Assembly: GCF_002591915.1 (NCBI RefSeq)
Contig: NZ_NIHB01000003.1
Span: 248,001-312,000, forward strand
DNA from: Marinicella litoralis
Lineage (GTDB): Bacteria; Pseudomonadota; Gammaproteobacteria; Xanthomonadales; Marinicellaceae
DNA: 64,000 nucleotides
Direction of reading: 5' to 3'
In this document: in pieces, positions 36,410-46,961 of the stretch
Layout of the letters: each line of letters opens with the position of its first letter
How positions within the stretch are numbered: position 1 is the stretch's first letter
Notes under the pieces: model-generated
Database searches by the model: none
The model's input: the letters and a program-made list of their open reading frames with translations, nothing else
What the model was told of the DNA's origin: nothing
Program-made: the position numbers and the translations under genes

Positions 36410-37039
36410 ATGAATATTGCACATGAGTTTCTGGCGCTGGCCATCAAGAAAAAAGTTCTTAAATTTGGGGAATTTACTTTGAAATCAGGGAGGGTCAGTC
36501 CCTATTTTTTTAATGCTGGATTATTTGATGATGGTTATTCATTGTCATTACTGGGCGAATACTACGCCCAAACAATCAAATCGTCAGGACTGAAGTTCGA
36601 TATGTTGTATGGCCCAGCCTACAAGGGCATTCCTTTGGCTACTGCCATTGCTGTTGCTTGGTATCGTTTGTATGATGAAAATATACCAGTGGCATTCAAT
36701 CGCAAAGAAAAAAAATCCCATGGTGAAGGAGGGGTGCTCATTGGAGCTCCAGTACAAGGCAATGTATTGATTGTTGATGACGTGGTTTCTGCAGGTACTT
36801 CTGTGCGTGAGTCTATTGTAGTGATTAACCAACAAGCTGCAGAAGTGGTTGGTATTGCGGTGGCCTTGGATCGACAGGAAAAGGGCGATGGCGAGTTATC
36901 TGCCATGCAAGAACTGGCACAAACATTTGATTTGGCTACCATCAGTATTGCCAATTTAGATTCGTTATTTGATTACTTACAAGGAGACGAAAATAAGTTG
37001 AACAAAGTGGCCAATTATCGACAAAAATATGGTGTTTAA
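36410..37039 (+). CDS. pyrE: Orotate phosphoribosyltransferase
   Basis: A 209-residue enzyme of pyrimidine synthesis converting orotate and PRPP to OMP. KFGEFTLKSGRVSPYFFNAGLF, YGPAYKGIPLA, FNRKEKKSHGEGG and the PRPP loop VLIVDDVVSAGTS are all characteristic (quoted in part). The start MNIAHEFL at 36410 aligns with the E. coli N-terminus; earlier in-frame ATGs at 36353 and 36377 would lie in the promoter region shared with xthA. apaH follows after five bases. Confidence 0.94.
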   Translation: MNIAHEFLALAIKKKVLKFGEFTLKSGRVSPYFFNAGLFDDGYSLSLLGEYYAQTIKSSGLKFDMLYGPAYKGIPLATAIAVAWYRLYDENIPVAFNRKEKKSHGEGGVLIGAPVQGNVLIVDDVVSAGTSVRESIVVINQQAAEVVGIAVALDRQEKGDGELSAMQELAQTFDLATISIANLDSLFDYLQGDENKLNKVANYRQKYGV

Positions 37040-37044
37040 CTGAT

Positions 37045-37830
37045 ATGGCTACTTATGTCATCGGCGATGTGCAAGGCTGTTTCGACCCATTGATGCAATT
37101 AACAAAACTGATTAACTATGACCCCAAAGTAGATCGATTGATCTTTTGTGGTGACTTGGTTAATCGTGGTGGTAAGTCTCTCGATGTTTTGCGCTGGGTC
37201 TATGCCCACCAAAATAGTTGTGACACTGTATTAGGCAACCATGATTTGAGCCTGTTGAGTAAGTACTTCAGTGATAAAAAAATAGGCACAAACAAGGAGT
37301 TCAATGCAGTTTTTTTAGCCAGTGATGTCTCCTTATTGATTGGCTGGCTGTTACAGCGGCCTTTTTATATTGAAACCAATGACTACTTTATTAACCATGC
37401 CGGATTATATCCGTTGTGGACCTTAAGCCAATTCAAAGCTTTGGCTGCCAATACTCAGCAGGAATTGGTGAGCAACACTTCATCATTCCTTGCTGCAATG
37501 TATGGCAACAAACCCAGTAAATGGATTGATTCATTGGACATGAATTCCACCCATCGTTTTTTTATTAATGCCTGTACTCGCATGCGTTTTGTTAAAACCG
37601 ATGGCCGTTTGAATTTTTCCGAAAATAAAAAGATCAGCACGATGAAATCATTGAAACCATGGTTTCAATTTGAAAGCATTTCCAACACAGAAAAACACCT
37701 GGTGTTTGGACATTGGTCTGCATTGGGTTTTTATCAAGACAACAATGTAACTTGTCTGGACACAGGAAAAGTTTGGGGTGGTCAACTGACTGCATTGAGG
37801 CTTGATGATAAGAAACTGTTCTCTGTATAA
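37045..37830 (+). CDS. apaH: Symmetrical bis(5'-nucleosyl)-tetraphosphatase
   Basis: A 261-residue calcineurin-type phosphoesterase that hydrolyses Ap4A to two ADP. The metal motifs GDVQGCFDPL (residues 7-16), FCGDLVNRG and VLGNHDLSLL are present, and FGHWSALGF near the C-terminus completes the site. Its start is five bases after pyrE, so it is probably co-transcribed. It limits alarmone and, in E. coli, acts on Np4N-capped RNA. Confidence 0.94.
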   Translation: MATYVIGDVQGCFDPLMQLTKLINYDPKVDRLIFCGDLVNRGGKSLDVLRWVYAHQNSCDTVLGNHDLSLLSKYFSDKKIGTNKEFNAVFLASDVSLLIGWLLQRPFYIETNDYFINHAGLYPLWTLSQFKALAANTQQELVSNTSSFLAAMYGNKPSKWIDSLDMNSTHRFFINACTRMRFVKTDGRLNFSENKKISTMKSLKPWFQFESISNTEKHLVFGHWSALGFYQDNNVTCLDTGKVWGGQLTALRLDDKKLFSV

Positions 37831-37855
37831 AAAAGGAGTGCTTTAAACACTCCTT
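37831..37855 (-). terminator. Intrinsic terminator between apaH and the secreted-protein gene
   Basis: AAGGAGTG (37833-37840) pairs perfectly with CACTCCTT (37848-37855) around a seven-base loop. Read on the minus strand the stem is followed by a run of six T, so it is a good terminator for the large gene ending at 37878. On the plus strand it may also terminate apaH, though without a T-run. Confidence 0.8.
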
Positions 37856-37877
37856 GATAACTGATATTGCTGCGTGA

Positions 37878-40724
37878 TTAAAGCTGTGCTTCAAACCCAT
37901 CTTCAAAGATCAAGTCTGGATATTCACAGGATTGGACCTTAAAATCGTCAAGATACCAGCCTTCACGAGCAACGGATCCATCTGTGGTTATCCGGAATCT
38001 AAATACCACGTTCATACCTGCCCAATCTGTCAAGTCGATAACAGAATTTAGCCAAGCTTGTGGGTCACCGCACCATGCATCAGCACCTGACAATAGACCA
38101 CTTGTATAGGGTCCATCGTATGGGTCTGTTAATAATTTATCATTACTGATTTGCGTGAAATTGTTACCACTGTCGGTAGAAATTTCAATCATCCCACCGT
38201 CCCAACATTCTGCTCCATTGCTTTCCATGGTTTGTTTATTCCAAAATTGTAAAGTCAGGTTGTTCTGTAATTCATCAAGCAATGGCAGGGTGATTTGTGG
38301 TGAAATCAACACCGTGTCACTGGTCGTTCCAATGTCTGCTGCATAAAAAGAGTTGGCACCTGAAACTGATTGGTTATTGGAAATATCCCAACTGTTACTG
38401 CCGTTTAAACTGCTCGAACCCCAATCAGACACATCGCCATCAAAATCATTGGCGTAGGCAGTTTTGGCTGTAGATACAATCAAGGGACAATCGCCAGGAG
38501 CCGGCATGGTGGTGAACACATAAACGGATGAATATGTACTTTCACCACAACTGTTGGCTGACTTAACGCGCCAATAGTAAGTGGTATTGGAAGCCAGGCT
38601 GTTGGTTGGCGCCACTGTATTGCTACTGAGCACATCACTGAAAACTATGTTGTTAAAGTTGCTGTCAGAGGCCACTTCAACGGTGTAATTTAGGGCGTTG
38701 GTCCCGGTCCAGTTTAAACTGGGTTGTAAGTCGACCGCCACCGCATTATTTGTTGGTGAGTCCAATGTGACAACTTCAGGAGGCATGGCGAAAACATTGA
38801 GCGATAAATCAATTGATTGGTTACTGACACCTGCTGCTGTACCGAGGACACTGATGGCATAATTTCCCGTAGATAATCCTGCGGTGTTCCCAATGGTTAA
38901 TGTGGTGTTTCCAGGAAGTGAGGGAATTGGGTTGACTGTAAAACTGCTGGTTGCAGCCCCTGGTGTTCCGTTGGCACTTAAAGTGACTGAGTCATTAAAC
39001 CCACCAACGGGACCCACGGTTAATGCATAATTGGCTGTTTCAGAAACACAGATGGCTTGGGAGCTGGTGGTGGCATTTAAGTAAAAGCCAGGGTCACCAC
39101 ATTCGTCAAATTTAAATGAGCCTACCCGTATTTGCCAATCACCACCATTGGCATTCAAGTATTCATTGACATGCCAAAAAGTACAATCATCAAGTGGGTC
39201 GATATTGGTGGATGTGTAGTCGCCCCATCGTTGAGAACCCGTTTGGCTGCCAGTACCTTCAATGATTGATCCTTCTGTTCTGTCCATTACACCCAGTGAG
39301 TCACTGACCAAACGTCCAGTAAATCGGATGGCTGGATTCATATTGGCACTGGATGCGCTGTAAGCCAGTCCCATATTGCCATCACCGTCTTGAGCTATTG
39401 ACCCCATCCATCGATGAATGCCGTCTGTGGCTCCAGGACCGAAAGTGCCTTCCTGAAATAAAGTGGGTGTGGTATCTAAGTCTCTGATTTCCCACCAACG
39501 AATGCCAGCCATACCAGCAGAGGCTTCTACTGATTGATTGGTTACCAATGATTCATGGGAACCAAAATTTCTATACGCCAATCTGTGTAGGGGTCTTTGG
39601 CGGTAAGACTGGATGTCAATACCATTGGTTGTTCCCAACTGTGGTATGCAATTTCTGCCACTGACACATGGAAATTGAGTGTCAATATCAGTCATACTGA
39701 TGATGGCAGTACGGGTAAAACTGGAATTGCTTATGTTATTGAAATCTGCATGAAATTCCCAAAAAGTCAAAGCATCCTCAGCGGCAGAGTAGCCGGCACC
39801 GTCATCCATGGTTCCAACAAAATATTGAGGAGAACCATTGGGTGGTAATGTCATTCCATCAAGGTCTGCAGGTAACAAGCCATCACCAACTTGCCATGGA
39901 CTGGTTCCTCTGGGAACATAAAAATAAATGATGCCTGGTGAAGGGTTACCAGACACTAAATCCGCTCTGTTTAATGCATAAGCGCCTACACCTTCATAGG
40001 AACCACCACTGAAATCTCTGGTTGATATATAAAACGCATCGCTCCATATACCGTATTTAGGGTAATCTGGAAACAAGTCTTGGTTACCGTTGCCTGGACC
40101 ATTGTTATTCAAGATGGCCCATCGATAATAAGCACCGGTTGGGTCAGAAGTCTGTGAAATGGCTACACAGTTATAATACTGGGGGCCAGCTGAGGTAAAT
40201 TGTGACAACAACCAACGATCAGAAATTTGATCGTACAAAACAATGGGGTCACCCGAATTTTCATTTTCGCAGGCACCACCAAAACCAGACCAAACGGTGT
40301 TATTGGCCGCTGGACCATATAAAAGGGTTCCTGATTTATTCAAAACAGCAAATGATAAATTGGTCATTGCGACATAATGATTGGGGCCAACATCGCCTGT
40401 TGGATCAGGCGGTGAAACACCAGATATATTGTCCAATGCAAAGAAATCAGATTGTTTGACAGGGCCTGGCAGTTGCCCTAAAGCACTTTGTAGTGCCGGA
40501 TCATCGAAAAAAGGCGCATCAGAATCATTACTGATGACGCCTGGATCAATGATTGAACCACCCCTTAATCTCTCAATAACAATGGGTTTTGGCGCCATCA
40601 TATGAAGTGGCAGTGATAAATCAAAATTAACGGCTGACCGAGTTTGAGGCTCTAAGACATCAGCCGCGATTGTTGGTGCTGAGATGATGATTGCCAACAA
40701 GTAAGTGATGGTTTTTGATTTCAT
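37878..40724 (-). CDS. Large secreted multidomain protein with DGFE-type tail
   Basis: A 948-residue protein with a signal peptide (about residues 1-21). The first 560 residues look like a beta-structured, repeat-like region ([47 protein letters not shown]), perhaps a propeller. A fibronectin III-like domain follows at about 648-738 ([24 protein letters not shown]), then a jelly-roll/MAM-like domain at about 750-935 with [11 protein letters not shown] and GWYLDDFKV. It ends [12 protein letters not shown], a tail I associate with secreted proteins of Marinicella/Lysobacterales-type genomes. No catalytic motif is obvious; adhesion or surface binding is a guess. Confidence 0.75.
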   Translation of the reverse strand: MKSKTITYLLAIIISAPTIAADVLEPQTRSAVNFDLSLPLHMMAPKPIVIERLRGGSIIDPGVISNDSDAPFFDDPALQSALGQLPGPVKQSDFFALDNISGVSPPDPTGDVGPNHYVAMTNLSFAVLNKSGTLLYGPAANNTVWSGFGGACENENSGDPIVLYDQISDRWLLSQFTSAGPQYYNCVAISQTSDPTGAYYRWAILNNNGPGNGNQDLFPDYPKYGIWSDAFYISTRDFSGGSYEGVGAYALNRADLVSGNPSPGIIYFYVPRGTSPWQVGDGLLPADLDGMTLPPNGSPQYFVGTMDDGAGYSAAEDALTFWEFHADFNNISNSSFTRTAIISMTDIDTQFPCVSGRNCIPQLGTTNGIDIQSYRQRPLHRLAYRNFGSHESLVTNQSVEASAGMAGIRWWEIRDLDTTPTLFQEGTFGPGATDGIHRWMGSIAQDGDGNMGLAYSASSANMNPAIRFTGRLVSDSLGVMDRTEGSIIEGTGSQTGSQRWGDYTSTNIDPLDDCTFWHVNEYLNANGGDWQIRVGSFKFDECGDPGFYLNATTSSQAICVSETANYALTVGPVGGFNDSVTLSANGTPGAATSSFTVNPIPSLPGNTTLTIGNTAGLSTGNYAISVLGTAAGVSNQSIDLSLNVFAMPPEVVTLDSPTNNAVAVDLQPSLNWTGTNALNYTVEVASDSNFNNIVFSDVLSSNTVAPTNSLASNTTYYWRVKSANSCGESTYSSVYVFTTMPAPGDCPLIVSTAKTAYANDFDGDVSDWGSSSLNGSNSWDISNNQSVSGANSFYAADIGTTSDTVLISPQITLPLLDELQNNLTLQFWNKQTMESNGAECWDGGMIEISTDSGNNFTQISNDKLLTDPYDGPYTSGLLSGADAWCGDPQAWLNSVIDLTDWAGMNVVFRFRITTDGSVAREGWYLDDFKVQSCEYPDLIFEDGFEAQL

Positions 40725-40868
40725 TATTTGATCCTCTTTTTTTATTTATTCAATGATTTTAACTTACCAACACTTTTAAAGTCACTATATCCTCAATTCA
40801 GGGTCGATTTTTATGGGTTTTACTGTCAAAATACAGCACTTACTATTATCCCAAGATCTGAAATTTTC

Positions 40869-42536
40869 ATGACAGAAAAAAACGTAACTGAAAACTTCAT
40901 CACGCACATCATTGATGAAGATTTAACCCAAAAAAAACATGACCACATTGTGACCAGGTTCCCACCAGAACCCAATGGTTATTTACACATTGGACATGCC
41001 AAGTCTATTTGTTTGAATTTTGGCGTGGCAGCTGATTACCAAGGCACATGTCACCTTAGGTTTGATGACACCAATCCGGAAAAAGAAAGCAAGGAATATG
41101 CAGAGTCTATTCAGCGAGACATCAAATGGTTGGGATTTGATTGGAAAAATAAAAAATTCCATGCTTCAGATTATTTTGGCCAGTTGTATGCTTATGCAGA
41201 ACAACTGATTGAAAAAGGTTTGGCCTATGTGGATGATCAAACGCCTGAAGAAATTCGCGAAAATCGTGGTGATTTTAACCGTCCCGGAATTGAAAGCCCG
41301 TACAGAAACCGCACTGTTGAAGAAAACCTGGCTCAATTCAGAGCCATGAAAGCAGGTGAATTTTCTGATGGCAGCAAAGTATTGCGAGCCAAAATTGACA
41401 TGCAATCAGGAAACATCAATATGCGTGATCCGGTGATTTACCGAATCAAGCGCATGCATCACATCAATACAGGTGATGAATGGTGTATTTACCCCATGTA
41501 TGACTTTACCCATTGTATTTCTGATGCCATAGAAGGCATCACACATTCTTTGTGTACCCTAGAGTTTGAAGATCACAGGCCATTGTATGATTGGGTCATT
41601 GATCACATTGATATTGCTTGCCACCCTCAACAAATTGAATTTTCTAGACTGAATGTTTCTTACACCATCACTTCAAAAAGAAGGTTGAGTCAATTGGTTG
41701 AGCAAGGCGTGGTAGATGGCTGGAATGACCCGCGAATGTCAACGATTTCGGGATTAAGAAGGCGTGGCTATCCACCAGCGGCCATCAGAGAGTTCGTTAA
41801 GACTGTGGGTGTCAGCAAAAAGGAATCAGTTATATCAATGACAGTGTTGGAGGATGTGATTCGAAATAACTTGAATAAAACAGCACCACGCGTGATGGGG
41901 GTTTTGAACCCATTGAAAGTGGTGATTGAAAATTACCCAGAAGATCAAGTTGAAATGTTGGTAGGGTCAAACCATCCACAAGATGAATCTTATGGTAGTA
42001 GAGAGATTCCATTCAGCCGAGTCATTTATGTTGAACAAGATGATTACAAAGAAAATGCCAATCGCAAATTTTTCCGTTTAACTGAGGGCAGGGAAGTCAG
42101 GTTACGTCATGCTTATTACATCACTTGTCATGAAGCCATCAAAGACGAAGCTGGCAATGTCATTGAACTGCGTTGTAGTTATGATCCTGAAAGTCGTGGA
42201 GGTACTGCAGACGGCCGCAAAGTCAAAGGCACCATCCATTGGATTTCAGCCGCTCATGCAGAGCCAATTGAAGTGCGGTTGTATGATCGATTGTTTAATC
42301 ACCCCAATCCGGCATCATTGGATAATTTTATGGATGCAGTCAACCCAGATTCATTGAAAATTTTACCCAATGCTTTACTGGAACCTGGAATTGCAGCTCA
42401 AGAGGCTGATGTGGTGTATCAATTTGAGCGCAACGCTTATTTTAAACGAGACAAAACCCACGAAACCAGCAAGCCTGTTTTTAATCAAGTGGTCACCATG
42501 CGTGATTCATGGGCTAAATTAGAACAGCAAGATTAA
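40869..42536 (+). CDS. glnS: Glutaminyl-tRNA synthetase
   Basis: A 555-residue class I tRNA synthetase. The HIGH motif is in [15 protein letters not shown], the KMSKS variant is TSKRRLSQL, and FDDTNPEKE and the C-terminal beta-barrel anticodon-binding domain follow. The length equals E. coli GlnS (554). I start it at ATG 40869 ([10 protein letters not shown]), since an earlier in-frame ATG at 40728 would give a foreign 47-residue hydrophobic extension. It is divergent from the secreted-protein gene. Confidence 0.95.
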   Translation: MTEKNVTENFITHIIDEDLTQKKHDHIVTRFPPEPNGYLHIGHAKSICLNFGVAADYQGTCHLRFDDTNPEKESKEYAESIQRDIKWLGFDWKNKKFHASDYFGQLYAYAEQLIEKGLAYVDDQTPEEIRENRGDFNRPGIESPYRNRTVEENLAQFRAMKAGEFSDGSKVLRAKIDMQSGNINMRDPVIYRIKRMHHINTGDEWCIYPMYDFTHCISDAIEGITHSLCTLEFEDHRPLYDWVIDHIDIACHPQQIEFSRLNVSYTITSKRRLSQLVEQGVVDGWNDPRMSTISGLRRRGYPPAAIREFVKTVGVSKKESVISMTVLEDVIRNNLNKTAPRVMGVLNPLKVVIENYPEDQVEMLVGSNHPQDESYGSREIPFSRVIYVEQDDYKENANRKFFRLTEGREVRLRHAYYITCHEAIKDEAGNVIELRCSYDPESRGGTADGRKVKGTIHWISAAHAEPIEVRLYDRLFNHPNPASLDNFMDAVNPDSLKILPNALLEPGIAAQEADVVYQFERNAYFKRDKTHETSKPVFNQVVTMRDSWAKLEQQD

Positions 42537-42552
42537 TCATCCAAGCTTAACC

Positions 42553-42582
42553 AGGTGTTTACATTTTTTGTAAGCACCTTTT
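42553..42582 (+). terminator. Stem-loop terminator after glnS
   Basis: AGGTGTTTACA (42553-42563) pairs with TGTAAGCACCT (42569-42579) through 11 positions with one G-T pair and a five-T loop, followed by a short T-run (TTT). It starts 17 bases after the glnS stop. The T-tract is weak, so efficiency is uncertain. Confidence 0.6.
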
Positions 42583-42622
42583 ACATTATTAACAGGCTGT
42601 ACTGTGGCTTGTTGTTTAATGA

Positions 42623-42838
42623 AGAAATTTACACCAACCACCCCAAATACTCGGGTATTGTTTCTGTTTATTGGTTTTATCCGCTACAAGCAGGGTGGTA
42701 TTGCCGCTGTTGGATGTCATCGCTTACTTAAATGTGATTTTGCTTTCTGGTAGTTTATGGATAGGGGCCTATGCCCTGTTTGTAGTGAGGTATTTACCTA
42801 TTTGGTTGAAGCCTCGGGTTGATGGCAAGCCTGGTTAA
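42623..42838 (+). pseudogene. nnrS: C-terminal remnant of an NnrS-family gene
   Basis: In the 397-base gap between glnS and the DUF1338 gene, one plus-strand frame is open for 71 codons up to the TAA at 42836-42838. Its end reads YLNVILLSGSLWIGAYALF, then VVRYLPIWLKPRVDGKPG, which is the characteristic last helix and PRxDGxPG tail of NnrS, a haem/copper membrane protein of nitric oxide metabolism. No start codon or upstream NnrS helices are found in any frame between the glnS terminator and this point. It is therefore a truncated relic, 5-prime deleted. The rest of the gap shows nothing recognisable. Confidence 0.55.
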
Positions 42839-42933
42839 TACATTGATACAAGTCAGTCTTTGATTGATGAAAATCAGATGCTGCAGGTAAAAAGGAACCG
42901 AGTCATTCAGTTCCTATTTATTGAAATAGCAAG

Positions 42934-43734
42934 TTACATGCTGTTGGTACTTTCAAAAATTTTGTCGGCCGATGCGGCGATGAATCCTTGGTATAATTTT
43001 CCTGATTCAGTGGGATATCGTTTGGCAAACTCATAAAAACAACTGGGAATCAAATGATTGACATCACTGAATTCTAAATTCACCATTGGTGCCATGGTTG
43101 AGGATTGTTCCAACAGTTGCTGTGGCGTGCCTTTGATCAAACCACCTGATTCATTCATCGCAAATCCATTGTCCAAGATAAATTGATTCAATGATTGAAT
43201 GTCAAAGAAAGTGGTTAAATGATTGATTGAAACGGTGAAGTGATTGGCTCGGTAGCCAAAAGCTGCAGTCCAAGCCGCGTATTCACTTTCTTGTAATAGG
43301 CGAATGTACTCATCAAAAGTTAAATTCCAAGGTCTTCCTGTATAAAGAAAGTCCTCATCAAACACTTCAGCAGCATCAACTTGATCATCAATTTTTTGCA
43401 CGATAGCTTGTAACTCATCAGAAAACGATTCGGTGATTAACTCACTGATAAAAATTTTAGGGTGGTTAGGATTTTCTTTGTGTTCAAAATGATAGGCATT
43501 CAACTGCTTGGCCGTGAAATCGTAACTGCCACGGTTTTCATAACCCATGTTTTCAAAAATTGTAGACAAGCGATCAATGCCCAATTTTTCAGTATTAAAG
43601 GTTCGCAGCGCCACATGATCATTTACCACGGTTTCACCACGAGCTTGAAGCAGTGCATGAATGGCATGGGCCTGAGGGTTGATGTCGGTGTATTGTTGCC
43701 ACAAGTGGTCAAAAAATGTTTCTACAGATTGCAT
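42934..43734 (-). CDS. DUF1338 / 2-oxoadipate dioxygenase-decarboxylase-like enzyme
   Basis: A 266-residue protein of the DUF1338 (HglS/YdcJ-like) fold. The likely iron ligands His40 (NDHVALRTF), His165 (ANHFTVSINH) and Glu221 (NLEFSDV) are present, along with LLEQSSTMAP and the ADKIFEST tail. Characterised members convert 2-oxoadipate to 2-hydroxyglutarate in lysine breakdown. A glutaryl-CoA-type dehydrogenase in this same window also belongs to lysine catabolism, but the genes are 15 kb apart, so the link is only suggestive. The substrate here is not proven. Confidence 0.8.
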   Translation of the reverse strand: MQSVETFFDHLWQQYTDINPQAHAIHALLQARGETVVNDHVALRTFNTEKLGIDRLSTIFENMGYENRGSYDFTAKQLNAYHFEHKENPNHPKIFISELITESFSDELQAIVQKIDDQVDAAEVFDEDFLYTGRPWNLTFDEYIRLLQESEYAAWTAAFGYRANHFTVSINHLTTFFDIQSLNQFILDNGFAMNESGGLIKGTPQQLLEQSSTMAPMVNLEFSDVNHLIPSCFYEFAKRYPTESGKLYQGFIAASADKIFESTNSM

Positions 43735-43823
43735 GGGGTTATCATGGTTGAAATCGTGTGCATTATAAAGAATAAATGATAGAGTATTTAGTCTAAGGCA
43801 TAAAAAAAAAGACAGTTTCAGCT

Positions 43824-43849
43824 AAAAAAAAGGGTGGCCAATGCCACCC
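43824..43849 (-). terminator. Intrinsic terminator of asnS
   Basis: On the minus strand GGGTGGC pairs with GCCACCC (43832-43838 with 43843-43849) around a four-base loop, followed by eight T. It lies 24 bases past the asnS stop and is a strong rho-independent terminator. Confidence 0.92.
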
Positions 43850-43872
43850 CTTTCGACCTTATTCAGGTTTAA

Positions 43873-45270
43873 TCAGAATTTAGCAGAACCTGGTGTTCTG
43901 GGAAATGCAATCACATCCCTGACGTTTGAAAGGCCCGTAACATAACTGACCAATCTTTCAAAACCTGCACCAAAGCCAGCATGTGGTACCGTTCCATAAC
44001 GCCTTAAGTCAGTGTACCATTTGTATTCAGCTGGATCTAAATTGTGCTGTTCCATTCTTTTTAATAGGTAATCCAAACGTTCTTCACGCTGTGCACCACC
44101 CATGATTTCACCAATACCAGGAACCAAAACATCCATGGCAGCCACGGTTTTACCATCGTCATTCATGCGCATATAAAAAGGTTTGATTTCTTCAGGGTAA
44201 TTCATCACAACAATGGGTTTCTTGAAATGTTGTTCAGTTAAAAAGCGTTCGTGCTCAGTTTGTAAGTCCAAGCCCCATTCAACTGGGTAATCAAACTTTC
44301 GACCCGAGGCTTTAAGTATTTCTAAGGCGTCTGCATAATTAACCCTTTCAAAAGTATCGTCACTGAGTGTTTCCAACCTTTGTATGGCAGTTTTATCAAC
44401 AAAACCGTTGAAAAACTTCATGTCATCCATGTTGTTTTCTAACACTTTTTTGATTAAAAACTTCAGGAAATCTTCGCCCAATTGAGCCACATCGTTTAAA
44501 TCTGCAAATGCCACTTCTGGTTCAATCATCCAAAACTCGGCTAAATGCCTTTGGGTGTGTGAATTTTCAGCTCTGAAAGTAGGGCCGAAGGTGTACACTT
44601 TACTTAAAGCACAGGCATAGGTTTCTGCGTTCAATTGACCTGAAACTGTTAAGTATGATTCCTTACCAAAAAAGTCTTGTGAGTAATCTATTTCGCCTTT
44701 GTCTGTTTTCGGTAAATTCATCATGTCTAAGGTTGAAACCCTGAACAAATCTCCCGCGCCTTCACAATCGCTGGCAGTAATGATCGGTGTATGTAACCAA
44801 AAATAACCATTCTGGCTAAAGTATTGGTGTACTGCTTGTGCCATGGTATTGCGTACCCGAATCATGGCACTGAACGTATTGGTGCGTGGTCTTAAGTGAG
44901 CCACTTCACGCAAGAATTCCATGGTGTGTCGTTTCGGCTGAACAGGGTAAGTGTCAGGGTTTTCAACCCACCCAACCACTTCAACAGATTTGGCATGAAT
45001 TTCAAACTTCTGGCCTTTACCACCTGATTCCACCAAATCACCTTGAACAATCACTGAACAACCAGTGAATAGTTTTAAGATGTCATCGTAATTATCAAGC
45101 TCATTATTGGCCACCACTTGGATACCGTCAAAACAAGAGCCATCATGAACCACCAAGAAGGAGAATCCACCTTTGGAATCTCGGGTGGTTCTGATCCATC
45201 CTTTGATTTCTACCGCCGTGCCAGTCTCAACGGTGTCATTGAGTAAACTTTTAATTGAGTGCGTTTGCAT
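43873..45270 (-). CDS. asnS: Asparaginyl-tRNA synthetase
   Basis: A 465-residue class IIb synthetase. An N-terminal OB-fold anticodon domain (about 15-100, [22 protein letters not shown] in part) precedes the catalytic core with motif 2 ([22 protein letters not shown] in part) and motif 3 ([25 protein letters not shown] in part). EFWMIEPE and the length identify AsnRS rather than AspRS. It is bracketed by two intrinsic terminators and is probably a single-gene unit. Confidence 0.96.
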   Translation of the reverse strand: MQTHSIKSLLNDTVETGTAVEIKGWIRTTRDSKGGFSFLVVHDGSCFDGIQVVANNELDNYDDILKLFTGCSVIVQGDLVESGGKGQKFEIHAKSVEVVGWVENPDTYPVQPKRHTMEFLREVAHLRPRTNTFSAMIRVRNTMAQAVHQYFSQNGYFWLHTPIITASDCEGAGDLFRVSTLDMMNLPKTDKGEIDYSQDFFGKESYLTVSGQLNAETYACALSKVYTFGPTFRAENSHTQRHLAEFWMIEPEVAFADLNDVAQLGEDFLKFLIKKVLENNMDDMKFFNGFVDKTAIQRLETLSDDTFERVNYADALEILKASGRKFDYPVEWGLDLQTEHERFLTEQHFKKPIVVMNYPEEIKPFYMRMNDDGKTVAAMDVLVPGIGEIMGGAQREERLDYLLKRMEQHNLDPAEYKWYTDLRRYGTVPHAGFGAGFERLVSYVTGLSNVRDVIAFPRTPGSAKF

Positions 45271-45282
45271 TAAAAACTCCTT

Positions 45283-45311
45283 AAAAAAGCCACTGCTAAA
45301 AAGTGGCTTTT
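45283..45311 (-). terminator. Intrinsic terminator of the class III aminotransferase gene
   Basis: AAAAGCCACT (45285-45294) is mirrored by AGTGGCTTTT (45302-45311) around a seven-base loop. On the minus strand a T-run follows. It lies between the aminotransferase stop and the asnS start, so asnS must have its own promoter in the remaining few bases or be read through. Confidence 0.85.
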
Positions 45312-45334
45312 AATGTATTGATGATTAAATGGTT

Positions 45335-46834
45335 TCAACTTGCCTTGTCTAGCGAGTGGGCTCTGGGGCCATGAATCAAAGCATGTTCAACACCCTCAAC
45401 AATCAAATCAACCTCAGCTTCTGTGATGTTGAAATGTGGGGTAAAGCGCAATGAATTTTCACCGCCATGAATAACACCTAAACCGTTGTAACGCAGGAAT
45501 TCTTCGATGCTGTTTTTACCATATGCCTTGAATTCAGGATCCAATTCGCAGGAGAACAACAATCCAGTGCCTTGAACATTGGTGATTTCACCGTTCATTT
45601 TTTGTTGCAAAGCTTTGAGTTTGGTCACGAATAATTGACCCATTTCGCGGATGTTGTTTTTAGTTTCTTCTGTTAAATGAGACAAAACGGTGTATGCCAC
45701 ATCCAACGCTTTGGGGTTGGCTGTCATGGTATTGCCGTAAATACCCACCACATAAAGACTGGCGGCTTTTTCATTCAAGGCCAATACTGACATGGGGTAA
45801 TGTCCTGCATTCATGGCTTTCGAATAAGTTTCCATGTCTGGCGCTGGTAAGTTTTCAAAACCAGGATAGTCACATATCGACAAACAACCTTGTGCTCGTA
45901 AACCAGCTTGGATTGAATCAACCAAGAATAATGTTCCGTTTTGTTCCGTCAACGCCCTGGCTGTGGCATAAAATTCTGGAGTAATCGCCATACCTGGATT
46001 GCCTTCACCCATCACCGGCTCCATGAAAAACGATTCAATGAACTCATTGTTATTGGCCGCATCATCAAAAGCTTGTTTCAAAGCTTCGATGTCATTGATC
46101 GGCACAGTAATTAAGTTGTTTCTGCCTTGGAAAGAAGCCAAATTCTTTTTATATGATTTCAGCGACGAATCAGAGTATTGGGCTGGACGATCAGTTCTGC
46201 CATGAAATGCGCCTTCAAGAGCCATGATTTTTACGGTTTTCCCATAATTATCACCACCCATACCGGTTTGTTTTTTCGCACTGACATCTGAAATTCTAGA
46301 AGCCACTGTAACTGCTTCAGATCCAGAGTTCATACAGATGAACTTGGTGAATGGACATTCATCACGGCCTTTACCAATTTCTTTTTTCAGTAAATCAGAC
46401 AATCTTTTTTGATAATAGCTTGGTGTCATGATATTAGCCATGACATGTGGTTTGGCCATGGTTTCAAGCACGTGATCAGCTGCGTGGCCGGCACCCAACA
46501 TGCCATAACCACCATTATCATGTAATACGGCACCTTTGAGGGTAATGACCCAGGCACCTTTACCTGCCAAAGCCACATAAGGGTTTACGGCGTCTGCAGC
46601 ATAAAAATTGATGAAATCTGCATGGATGAATTCCAATTGATCTTGCTCATCCATATCAATTAATTCTGGATACAAAGTTTTGACGTTTTCAAATTCTTCG
46701 GTCGCTGAATTAATGGCTGTGACCAAACTCTCATCACAAGCAATGAATTTTTTTACATTTTCATCACTCAAACCTTTGGTTATTACATCGCCTTTTGCAC
46801 TTCTTAATTGAAGCAATTGATTAAATACGGTCAT
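45335..46834 (-). CDS. Class III PLP-dependent aminotransferase, substrate unknown
   Basis: A 499-residue fold-type I enzyme. SGSEA (170-174), GAFHGRTDRPAQYSD (208-222), the PLP-ring Asp306 (LFLVDSIQAG) and the Schiff-base Lys339 (ETYSKAMNAG) are present. The C-terminus has the usual LRFTPHFNIT. The family includes acetylornithine, lysine-epsilon and 4-aminobutyrate aminotransferases, but the long N-terminal part (about 110 residues before GMLGAGHAAD) and the motif details do not let me choose. Start: ATG 46834 with a GAGA site; a TTG two codons earlier is less likely. Confidence 0.85.
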   Translation of the reverse strand: MTVFNQLLQLRSAKGDVITKGLSDENVKKFIACDESLVTAINSATEEFENVKTLYPELIDMDEQDQLEFIHADFINFYAADAVNPYVALAGKGAWVITLKGAVLHDNGGYGMLGAGHAADHVLETMAKPHVMANIMTPSYYQKRLSDLLKKEIGKGRDECPFTKFICMNSGSEAVTVASRISDVSAKKQTGMGGDNYGKTVKIMALEGAFHGRTDRPAQYSDSSLKSYKKNLASFQGRNNLITVPINDIEALKQAFDDAANNNEFIESFFMEPVMGEGNPGMAITPEFYATARALTEQNGTLFLVDSIQAGLRAQGCLSICDYPGFENLPAPDMETYSKAMNAGHYPMSVLALNEKAASLYVVGIYGNTMTANPKALDVAYTVLSHLTEETKNNIREMGQLFVTKLKALQQKMNGEITNVQGTGLLFSCELDPEFKAYGKNSIEEFLRYNGLGVIHGGENSLRFTPHFNITEAEVDLIVEGVEHALIHGPRAHSLDKAS

Positions 46835-46961
46835 TCTCAATCTCTGATTAAATTATATGGCCGAGATTTTATCATGAATCGACATTAAACCCAATCACCT
46901 GTAGACAGATTAGCTTGACTTAAACCTCAGTAAAACAAAGGAATGGCGTTAACCAATTTAA

